Both the position numbers and the translations under genes were made by a program. From an uncultured Eubacterium sp. (GTDB taxonomy: Bacteria; Bacillota; Clostridia; Peptostreptococcales; Anaerovoracaceae): a stretch of 21,236 bases of DNA. The notes under the pieces were generated by a model. It saw nothing but the letters and a program-made list of their open reading frames with translations, made no database searches and was not told the origin of the DNA. This document shows positions 14,861 to 21,236 of the stretch, piece by piece. The DNA lies in assembly GCA_900551775.1 (NCBI GenBank), contig URXI01000041.1, forward strand, positions 1 through 21,236. The letters run 5' to 3'. The stretch's first letter is position 1; each line of letters begins with the position of its first letter.

Positions 14861-17215
14861 TTACAGTCCGGTCTGAATAGTTCTTTCGATGATGTTATTC
14901 TGAACCTCTTCACTTAAATCTACGAAATAAGCCGAGTATCCTGCAACACGAACCAGAATATTTCTGTAGCTGTCCGGATCCTTTTGTGCGGCTCTCAATG
15001 TTTCATCATCAAATACGTTAATCTGAATGTGATATCCGTTCTGATTGAAGTGAGCACGGAATACAGTTTCGATGATGTCAAGTCCCTTTTCACCGGCAAC
15101 AACTGCAGGGTCAAACCTCTGATTTAACAAAAGTCCGCTCTGTGGAACGAGTTCGTCACAACAAGCCAATGAGTTCACAACTGCAGTTGGACCGTGTGTA
15201 TCCATACCTACAGACGGCGATACATTATCAGCAAGGGGCGTGAAAGCTAGTCTGCCGTTTGGAGTTGCTCCAACCCACTTACCCATTTCTACATTGTACG
15301 CCTGTGTTGCAACCAATACTGTGAACGGTCCGCCTTGTGCGTCGTGATATTGTTTCATACAAGTATCCAATGTATCTATTACCCAGTATGAATATTCGTC
15401 CACTTCTTCAACATCGTTGCCGAACTTTGGAGCCTTGTTAAGCAGCATCTGCCTCTTCTCTTCTGCACCTTCAAAGTTTGTGTCAAGGAGATGAATCAGT
15501 TCATCCATGGACATGGTTTTATCTCTGAATACGCACTTATCTATGGCTTCCAGAGAATCTACCATATCTGCAAATCCAGCCATTGCTATTGCAGAGTAGT
15601 GGTGATCCGATCCCTTATTTTGAAGAAGCTTACCCTTTTCCAAGCATCCCACCGAGAAGCAGGATCCGAGAACTGTAGGGAAGGTATATGCATGTGCGGC
15701 AAGTGTTCTGTTATACATGGATACGAAACGTTCCATAAAGAATTCCAGTTGTTCCGTAAATGCTGCCTTTACATCCTCTATATCGGTCCAGTCTCTCGGA
15801 TCGCCGGTCTTCGGACCTATCTGCATGTTGATCTCAGGGCTGAAACCATTATGCAGTGTCAGATCTAAAATTTTGATTGGGTTGAAATACCCCGGATTAC
15901 TTTGGAAGTCTGTCTTTCCAAGTACGTGGGGCTCGATACATCCACAAATACCCCAGTTACGTGCTTCCTTCAATGTGAATCCTAAGCTCAGAAGATATGT
16001 AATCGCAGTGGTATCATTGTAGAATGCCGGATGTCCACCGTTATCTCTTGCAACTTCAATTGCCAGACGGAAAGTTTCTTCATCGATATTCGGATGATAA
16101 CGGAAAGTAATGCAAGGCTCGTCTGTCTGCAGATCTCTCATTGCTCTTAAGAAAATCCTTGTAACTTCATTACATGCATCCTTGCCGTTTTCCTTTACTC
16201 CACCTAAGATGATGTGCATCCAGAGCGGGTTACCGGGATCAGCTACGGATTCCTTGTAACAACGTGCATTCCACATTTCTGCTACTTTCAGCTTGAGTTC
16301 ATGAATGACGTCCTTGAAATACTGCTCAGAATGATCATCCTTTTCCTTCTGCCAGAATGCATACATGTACTGGTCAAATCTGCCAAGGCAGTGATCACCG
16401 CCAGCTGCTTCCAGAGATTGAGCAAGGTGGTTAATCCATACAAACTGTGCTGCTTCCAGGAATGTACGAGGCGGATTTTCCGGAACATATCTGCAGTTGT
16501 CTGCCATTGTAAGCAGTTCTGCCTTTCTCTTTTCATCCGCGCACTCTGCTGCCTGCTTTTCAGCTAAATCCGCATACCTGTGTGAGAATGCGATAACTGC
16601 TTCCATAACGATTATCATGGATTCCCAGGCAATTCTCTTTTCAAAATCAGCCACATCATTGACTCTAAGCTCTTCAAGATTCTTTTTGCACTGATCAATG
16701 TAGTAGCGATATCCCCTCTTGATTAGATTATCATAATCAGGAGAATGATTCATGGTTGACTGCTGTGAAATACCGTGAGTCATAAGACCCAGTTCCAGCA
16801 TAGGTCTCATATTGTCGTCTAAAAGACTGTCCATAAAATCGCCGGTTGTCTGATCTTTCCAAATCTCAACGATATCTCTGAGCTCTTTTTTCTCTTCTTC
16901 ACTTCTGAATTGGAAATGGTCGGAAGGTCTCTTATCTAAGGTGGCAAAGTCGTCGCGAAGCCACTTTGTTGATTCTGGGAACATAACAACCGATTCCCAC
17001 TGACCTCCCTGATGTCCTGCCAACCAGGAATCTTCATCAATAAAGATTTCTCTCTCCTGCAGGTAGTGGCGGAATGCCTTAGCCCTTCTTAAAATGTAAT
17101 TGTCCATAGATGGACGACTGTAATACTCTGTAAACAGTCTTGCTCTGTTAAGATCAATGGTGGGCTGAGTGTTTCTCACCTTATTACTTAATCTTTGAAT
17201 TCTTTCCGATAACAT
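14861..17215 (-). CDS. Glycyl radical enzyme, dehydratase/eliminase branch (GRE-1)
   Basis: A 784-residue cytoplasmic, oxygen-sensitive GRE. The thiyl motif GCIEP holds Cys426 and Glu428, and the C-terminal RVAGYSA holds the radical Gly759. The single GC(I/V)E cysteine, not the Cys-Cys pair of pyruvate formate-lyase, places it with the eliminases (glycerol dehydratase, CutC, HypD, HplG). Other likely pocket residues are His157 (NHSPDY) and Asp274 (GGDHCLGRFDQY); from memory HypD uses a His and an Asp near these positions. It starts at ATG 17215 after AAGGAG, 53 bp downstream of its activase. A proline-racemase-family epimerase in the same run of genes suggests a hydroxyproline-like substrate. 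No microcompartment genes (as in choline or diol use) and no sulfite genes (as in sulfonate use) are visible. Superfamily call is certain; exact substrate is not. Confidence 0.95.
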   Translation of the reverse strand: MLSERIQRLSNKVRNTQPTIDLNRARLFTEYYSRPSMDNYILRRAKAFRHYLQEREIFIDEDSWLAGHQGGQWESVVMFPESTKWLRDDFATLDKRPSDHFQFRSEEEKKELRDIVEIWKDQTTGDFMDSLLDDNMRPMLELGLMTHGISQQSTMNHSPDYDNLIKRGYRYYIDQCKKNLEELRVNDVADFEKRIAWESMIIVMEAVIAFSHRYADLAEKQAAECADEKRKAELLTMADNCRYVPENPPRTFLEAAQFVWINHLAQSLEAAGGDHCLGRFDQYMYAFWQKEKDDHSEQYFKDVIHELKLKVAEMWNARCYKESVADPGNPLWMHIILGGVKENGKDACNEVTRIFLRAMRDLQTDEPCITFRYHPNIDEETFRLAIEVARDNGGHPAFYNDTTAITYLLSLGFTLKEARNWGICGCIEPHVLGKTDFQSNPGYFNPIKILDLTLHNGFSPEINMQIGPKTGDPRDWTDIEDVKAAFTEQLEFFMERFVSMYNRTLAAHAYTFPTVLGSCFSVGCLEKGKLLQNKGSDHHYSAIAMAGFADMVDSLEAIDKCVFRDKTMSMDELIHLLDTNFEGAEEKRQMLLNKAPKFGNDVEEVDEYSYWVIDTLDTCMKQYHDAQGGPFTVLVATQAYNVEMGKWVGATPNGRLAFTPLADNVSPSVGMDTHGPTAVVNSLACCDELVPQSGLLLNQRFDPAVVAGEKGLDIIETVFRAHFNQNGYHIQINVFDDETLRAAQKDPDSYRNILVRVAGYSAYFVDLSEEVQNNIIERTIQTGL

Positions 17216-17268
17216 TTTTTACTCCTTTCGCTTCCTTTATATGTTTATATGGTATTATCTCATATACA

Positions 17269-18198
17269 TTACAAGACAACTTCCCTTGCATTTTTCTTTG
17301 TATAGAAACATTCTTTTCCACACGGTTTTAATACTTTATTGGCAATTTTAACCCGCTCTCTGATAAACTCATCTTCGGGAGGGTTAACTTCTTCTAATTC
17401 GTACTTCCTTCCAAGGGCTTTATACTTGGATTCACCTAAATTGTGATAGGGCAAAAGTTCATATTCCTTTACACTGCTCAGATCCTTGATGAATTCTGCT
17501 ATGGCCTGAATATTTTCCACTGAGTCATTGCTGCCCGGAACTACGGGAGTACGGATTGTGATTGGAACACCGAAGGAATTAATCTTTTTCAGGTTATCCA
17601 ATATTACTTCGTTTGTCACACCAGTAAGTTCCCTGTGTTTTTCCCCATCCATCATCTTAAGATCGAAGAAGATATGGTCAATGTAAGGAATTGCCTCCTT
17701 AAATTTTTCGTAATCACCATATCCACATGTCTCAATTGTAGTACCGATTCGATTGACCCTGCACTTTTGGGCAAGTTCTGTCAGAAGCTCCGGCTGAGTA
17801 AGAGGTTCCCCTCCGGAAAAGGTCGCTCCACCACCTTTGAGGTGATAGAAATGCCGGTCTTTGTTGACTTCCTTAAACAATTCCTCTGCAGTCTTATCTT
17901 CTCCGCAAACTTCCTTTGCTAACGCATAACAAACCTCAGTACATTTAAAACACTTTATGCATTTTTCACGATCGATTATCAGGCCTTCCTCTGCGGGGTA
18001 AATAGCACTTGAAGGACAAACCTTAACGCAGTTCCCGTCTCCGACACATTTTCGCGGATGCTCCATTATTTCCGGAGAGTATAACTGTGATTCCGGATTG
18101 GCGCACCACTTGCATCTAAGGGGACATCCCTTGAAGAATACGATGGTTCTCAGCCCAACTCCGTCATGTATAGAACACTTTTGAACGTTGAATATCAA
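17269..18198 (-). CDS. Glycyl-radical enzyme activating protein (radical SAM)
   Basis: A 309-residue radical SAM activase. The SAM cluster motif is C25-x3-C29-x2-C32 (GCPLRCKWCANPE). An inserted ferredoxin-like region has cysteines at 51, 57 and 61 and at 80, 83, 86 and 90, as in activases of eliminase-type GREs. The TFSGGEPL motif and the later VVPGSND and LLPYHNLGESKY segments are standard. It would abstract hydrogen from Gly759 of GRE-1, and probably also from GRE-2, since no second activase is visible. The start is TTG at 18198 with a strong GAGGAGA site; no in-frame ATG fits better. A sigma-54 promoter lies about 50 bp upstream, so this is the first gene of the inducible transcript. Confidence 0.96.
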   Translation of the reverse strand: MIFNVQKCSIHDGVGLRTIVFFKGCPLRCKWCANPESQLYSPEIMEHPRKCVGDGNCVKVCPSSAIYPAEEGLIIDREKCIKCFKCTEVCYALAKEVCGEDKTAEELFKEVNKDRHFYHLKGGGATFSGGEPLTQPELLTELAQKCRVNRIGTTIETCGYGDYEKFKEAIPYIDHIFFDLKMMDGEKHRELTGVTNEVILDNLKKINSFGVPITIRTPVVPGSNDSVENIQAIAEFIKDLSSVKEYELLPYHNLGESKYKALGRKYELEEVNPPEDEFIRERVKIANKVLKPCGKECFYTKKNAREVVL

Positions 18199-18248
18199 TT
18201 TTCTTTCTCCTCACAATTTTCATGATTCATTTTCTATAATAAATGATA

Positions 18249-18265
18249 TGCAACATTCATGCCAA
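18249..18265 (-). promoter_or_regulatory. Sigma-54 (-24/-12) promoter of the activase-GRE operon
   Basis: On the minus strand TTGGCATGAATGTTGCA matches the consensus YTGGCACG-N4-TTGCA except one base (T for C). The GG and GC dinucleotides are correctly spaced. Transcription should begin near 18238, about 40 bp before the TTG start. The adjacent upstream gene encodes a sigma-54 activator. Confidence 0.8.
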
Positions 18266-18343
18266 CTTCTTCATTTTCGCATAAGTCGGATTTTCAGCTT
18301 GGATTCATATCTGTGCCGCATGGATTTTCTCAACTTAATAGGA

Positions 18344-18353
18344 TACATGTATA
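18344..18353. promoter_or_regulatory. Possible upstream activator site
   Basis: The perfect 10-bp palindrome ATACATGTAT lies about 110 bp upstream of the predicted start site, a distance normal for enhancer-binding proteins. A second, looser dyad (ATGTG-N11-CACAT, 18376-18396) overlaps the regulator stop. Weak evidence. Confidence 0.25.
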
Positions 18354-18388
18354 ATTTTTTTACAGTTTCAAGGTTATGTGCGATGATT

Positions 18389-20242
18389 TTACACATCCCA
18401 GCTTTCTCTGTTAAGAATATTGTATAAGGTTTTACGGGATATCATCAAAAGCTCCGCTGCCCTTTTCTTATTTCCTTCGGTATGCTCCAGAGTTTTTCGT
18501 ATCAGAATCTCCATAAGAGTTTGCTGGGTCTCGTGAATTCTCTTTGACAGACTTGTGTCATCATCATCCCCAATCTCTTGTACAATTGAATTAAGATACT
18601 CCTGATATGCCTTATAAAACAATTCTGCAGTATTTTCTCCCCCTTCGGGCACGTCCTCCATTATTGGCTCCAATGCCAACTGGCTTGGGTCAATGCATCT
18701 CCTGAGAGTTTCTTCTGAAATAATATCACTTCCCGCTAGAATGCTGGCACGATTTAGAACATTACGCAGCTCACGCACGTTTCCAGGCCAGTCATGGGCT
18801 TCCAGAACTTTTTTGGAAGCTTCGCTCAATTTTTTTGCACCTGAAGAAGCGGGATCTTTTCCCTGTGCCAAAAGTGCTTCAGCAAGCAGGAAAAGGTCCT
18901 CCTTTCTGTTGCGAAGCGGAGGAATATCGACATTTAATACGCCAAGGCGGAAGTAAAGATCATCACGGAAGAAGCCATCCTTTACCATCTGCCTTAAGTC
19001 CCTGTTTGTTGCCGCTACTATACGTACATCTACTGGCAGGCTCTGATTGCTGCCGATTCTGGTAACAGTCATAGTCTCAAGAACACGAAGCAGTTTTGAC
19101 TGGAAATGATAAGGCAGCTCACCAATTTCATCCAGAAAAAGCGTGCCGTGATTTGCAAGTTCGAACTTACCAATATTCCCATTTTTTGATGCACCGGTAA
19201 ACGCCCCGGCAACATATCCAAACAATTCGCTTTCAATGAGATTCTCAGGAAAGTTGGCACAGTTGATGGCAATGAAAGGCCCTTTTCTCCTCGGACTGTA
19301 ATTATGAATTGACTGGGCAAAAAGTTCTTTTCCAACTCCGCTTTCACCTGTAATCAGGACGCTAAATGAAGACTTTGCATATTCCTTTGCTACGTGAATC
19401 TGTTGCTGCATCTTCCTACTGGATCCAATGATATCATCAAAGGTGTAGTCTGCAGACAAGCCTACAATTTTATGAGCAGTCTTTACGTCCTGCTGTCTGG
19501 AACGCGTAATTTCCACAAGACCCTTTACTCTCCCATTTTCATCTTTAATGGGATACATATCATTTGACACTAATCTGGACGGCTCCCCGCTCTTGGTGAA
19601 TTCCAGCCGGATTTCCCAGTCAAGAGCCTTCTTGCCTTCAGCGAGGACATCAAACATCTTAAATCGCCCAGAGGATGTTTTTTCAAAATTTCTAAAGTTT
19701 AGCCCGAATTCTTCTGTAATGTCGGTGATCTTCATCCCAATTGGTTTTTCTTTAACCCTTATGTGGAAATCATCATAAAACCTTCTATTGGCGAAGAGAA
19801 GTCTTGCTTCCTCATCGTAAACTGAAATTGCATTACCTACTACATCGAGAGATTTCAAAATCTTTGCATTCTGCTGCTCATTTGCAGCAATTGAGGCCAG
19901 TGCTCCCGACATAAGAGTTTGTATCTCTGCAGCTGCAGGATTATCAGGTTCTGACAGTAATAAAAACTCTTCGCTGCACTTAAATTCTGTCAGTTCAGGA
20001 CATATTTTCTTACGTTCTTCCGGAAGAATAAAACGACCTGAAAAGGCTTCATCTTCTACCCCATTGTGCAAAAAAGACAATACTCTTCCGCCTGTTGTGG
20101 TAAGCACCATCAGAGGAAGACTATGTTTAGTCTGCTTTACAAAAACTTTGAAAAGATCATATGCCAATTGATTCTGTCCGCATATTAATATTGGAGTGCT
20201 TTGCAAAACGGCTTCTTTGAATTTTAATGCTATCTTCGTCAT
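18389..20242 (-). CDS. Sigma-54-dependent enhancer-binding regulator with PAS domain
   Basis: A 617-residue activator. Residues 1-120 form a region I do not recognise, 125-245 look like a PAS sensor domain (ISVYDEEARLLFANRRFYDDF, DMYPIKDENGRVKGLVEI), and 265-505 are the AAA+ domain. That domain has Walker A GESGVGKE (299-306), an intact sigma-54-contacting GAFTGA loop (346-351), Walker B LFLDE (368-372) and WPGNVRELRNVLNRA. A Fis-type helix-turn-helix closes the protein (about 586-610, NKKRAAELLMISRKTLYNIL). An acidic low-complexity linker lies before the DNA-binding domain. ATG 20242 follows AAAGGAGGT. It most likely activates the sigma-54 promoter at 18249-18265 when the N-terminal domains sense the substrate or an intermediate (inference). 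The PAS ligand is unknown. Confidence 0.96.
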   Translation of the reverse strand: MTKIALKFKEAVLQSTPILICGQNQLAYDLFKVFVKQTKHSLPLMVLTTTGGRVLSFLHNGVEDEAFSGRFILPEERKKICPELTEFKCSEEFLLLSEPDNPAAAEIQTLMSGALASIAANEQQNAKILKSLDVVGNAISVYDEEARLLFANRRFYDDFHIRVKEKPIGMKITDITEEFGLNFRNFEKTSSGRFKMFDVLAEGKKALDWEIRLEFTKSGEPSRLVSNDMYPIKDENGRVKGLVEITRSRQQDVKTAHKIVGLSADYTFDDIIGSSRKMQQQIHVAKEYAKSSFSVLITGESGVGKELFAQSIHNYSPRRKGPFIAINCANFPENLIESELFGYVAGAFTGASKNGNIGKFELANHGTLFLDEIGELPYHFQSKLLRVLETMTVTRIGSNQSLPVDVRIVAATNRDLRQMVKDGFFRDDLYFRLGVLNVDIPPLRNRKEDLFLLAEALLAQGKDPASSGAKKLSEASKKVLEAHDWPGNVRELRNVLNRASILAGSDIISEETLRRCIDPSQLALEPIMEDVPEGGENTAELFYKAYQEYLNSIVQEIGDDDDTSLSKRIHETQQTLMEILIRKTLEHTEGNKKRAAELLMISRKTLYNILNRESWDV

Positions 20243-20331
20243 AGTACCTCCTTTAATACACTAATCGCATGTTATATTCTCCCGTTAAATAGGACTTCAC
20301 ATACAAACTTTTCTTGATTTGTTCAATTGAA

Positions 20332-20453
20332 AAAAGTAAATGCACCAAAGATATTGCGAAAAAATTGCAGCAGCCATGACCACGAAAGTGGCATTTACAA
20401 TTTCCGAAAGAAGAAGATGTTTTTATCTGATTCCCTTTAATGCATTTACTTTT
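20332..20453 (-). repeat. 122-bp element bounded by a perfect 13-bp inverted repeat
   Basis: AAAAGTAAATGCA (20332-20344) and TGCATTTACTTTT (20441-20453) are exact inverted copies 96 bp apart, between GRE-2 and the regulator gene. Minus-strand RNA could close a long stem ending in UUUUUU, so the element could act as a terminator or attenuator for read-through from GRE-2. Inside are a CCAC-TTTC-GTGG hairpin, AGAT-AAAAAC-ATCT, and another GCATTTAC copy at 20391-20398. A related end occurs at 6445. A 70-codon frame covers this stretch but lacks a ribosome site and any known domain. A riboswitch-like leader or a small non-autonomous mobile element are the alternatives. Confidence 0.55.
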
Positions 20454-20506
20454 ACATATAATCATTTTCTTTATTTTATCCAGGAATTCCGGTCATATTA
20501 TCAGGA

Positions 20507-21236
20507 TTAAAGACCCTTCTGAATGGTTCTAGCAATAATATTATCCTGGATTTCCTTGCCCAATTCAACAAAGTAGGCGGAATAACCTGCAACACGCACA
20601 ACAATATTCTTGTATTTGTCCGGTTCCTTTTGTGCTGCAAGAAGGGTTTCATCATCCAGTACATTAATCTGAATGTGATAACCGTGCTGTGCGAAGTGGG
20701 CGCGAAATACGGTTTCAATAATGTCCAATCCTTTTTCGCCCGATGCAATTGCCGGATCAAATCTTTGGTTAAGAAGCATACCGCTCTGTGGCAGCATCTC
20801 GTCACAACATGCCAGAGAATTTACAACAGCAGTGGGACCGTTTACATCCATACCAATCATTGGAGAAGCGTTGTCTGCAAGAGGCGTATGTGCAAGTCTG
20901 CCATCGGGAAGGGCTCCAACCTTTTTACCCATCTCGACATTATATACAACTGTTGCATGTAAACTTGTCCATTGTCCACCATGAGCATCCTTAAATCTAT
21001 GTAACGAGTCATCTATTGTATTAACTACATAGTATCCATATTTATCCACCTGCTCGATGTTATTGCCAAACTTCGGTGCTTTGTTAATTAGCATCTGGCG
21101 CATGTTTTCCTTCTCTTCAAAGTTGCTGTCAAGGAGGTCAATCAGTTCTCCCATGGTCAGGTAATTTTTGTTAAATACGCACTCTTCTATTGCAGCGAAG
21201 GAGTCAATGGTATTTGCCATACTTGCAATGGAAACC
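20507..21236 (-). CDS. Glycyl radical enzyme, C-terminal part (GRE-2), cut by window edge
   Basis: The last 243 or so residues of a second GRE; the frame stays open past the right edge, so the thiyl cysteine is outside the window. The radical motif RVAGYSAYFVELG is intact. It is about two-thirds identical by eye to the same region of GRE-1, including the last residues (RTIQxGL), so the two are close paralogues. The difference is concentrated: HGGQWTSLHATVVYN here against QGGPFTVLVATQAYN in GRE-1, and GKKVGALPDGRLAH against GKWVGATPNGRLAF. The region ahead of the radical loop contributes to substrate pockets in GREs, so a different but related substrate or stereoisomer is plausible. It is co-directional with the regulator and GRE-1. 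Confidence 0.94.
   Translation of the reverse strand, partial: VSIASMANTIDSFAAIEECVFNKNYLTMGELIDLLDSNFEEKENMRQMLINKAPKFGNNIEQVDKYGYYVVNTIDDSLHRFKDAHGGQWTSLHATVVYNVEMGKKVGALPDGRLAHTPLADNASPMIGMDVNGPTAVVNSLACCDEMLPQSGMLLNQRFDPAIASGEKGLDIIETVFRAHFAQHGYHIQINVLDDETLLAAQKEPDKYKNIVVRVAGYSAYFVELGKEIQDNIIARTIQKGL

Noticed and set aside
14861..17215. Pyruvate formate-lyase
   Set aside because: The active site is a single-cysteine GCIE motif rather than the adjacent cysteine pair of pyruvate formate-lyase.
20332..20453. Cobalamin riboswitch on the minus strand
   Set aside because: Only AAAGGGAA and GCCAC resemble it; the B12 box and other helices are missing and the element is too short.
20253..20465. 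70-codon cysteine-containing frame between GRE-2 and the regulator
   Set aside because: Poor ribosome site, no known family, and it overlies the inverted-repeat element.

Overview
This window reads as chromosomal DNA of a strictly anaerobic, amino-acid-fermenting Clostridia-type Firmicute. The signs are purine-rich AGGAGG-type ribosome sites, occasional TTG starts, a clostridial 2-oxoacid:ferredoxin oxidoreductase, glycyl radical enzymes (GREs), a sigma-54 activator and a DUF554/LysR pair. The genus cannot be fixed from the sequence. Anaerovoracaceae-like relatives are a guess only.

Layout. (1) 1-1481: short edge sequence, then an AAA/DUF4143 ATPase behind a clear sigma-70 promoter. (2) 4948-1537, minus strand: a P-loop ATPase followed by a four-gene ketoacid:ferredoxin oxidoreductase operon (ferredoxin, alpha, beta, gamma; VOR type) ending at a terminator. 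(3) 5134-6003: a PD-(D/E)XK-like nuclease of unknown role. (4) 6004-6580: a gene-free stretch holding an array of five 38-bp units, each CGCCATGT-N21-RCTTGCGSG with exactly 21 variable bases, three on the plus strand and two on the minus. This is the most unexpected structure in the window. (5) 6581-9088: DUF554 membrane protein, divergent LysR regulator, and a class-I glutamine-amidotransferase-like peptidase C26. (6) 9089-9627: decayed ISL3-family transposase. (7) 9628-21236, all minus strand: a catabolic gene cluster.

In transcription order the cluster is: partial GRE-2, a structured intergenic element, a sigma-54 enhancer-binding regulator with PAS domain, a sigma-54 promoter, the radical-SAM GRE activase (TTG start), GRE-1, an intergenic hairpin, an MFS transporter, a short-chain dehydrogenase, a two-cysteine proline racemase/4-hydroxyproline epimerase family protein, a DMT-family transporter, and an acyl-CoA dehydrogenase broken by a frameshift.

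The pairing of a GRE eliminase with a proline-racemase-family epimerase points to anaerobic breakdown of a hydroxyproline-like cyclic amino acid. The known precedents are HypD, which dehydrates trans-4-hydroxy-L-proline, and HplG, which opens the ring of trans-4-hydroxy-D-proline. Neither specificity can be assigned from sequence alone. The two GREs are close paralogues that differ locally in the pre-radical C-terminal region, and only one activase is visible. A system in which two GREs handle different isomers linked by the epimerase is a testable inference.
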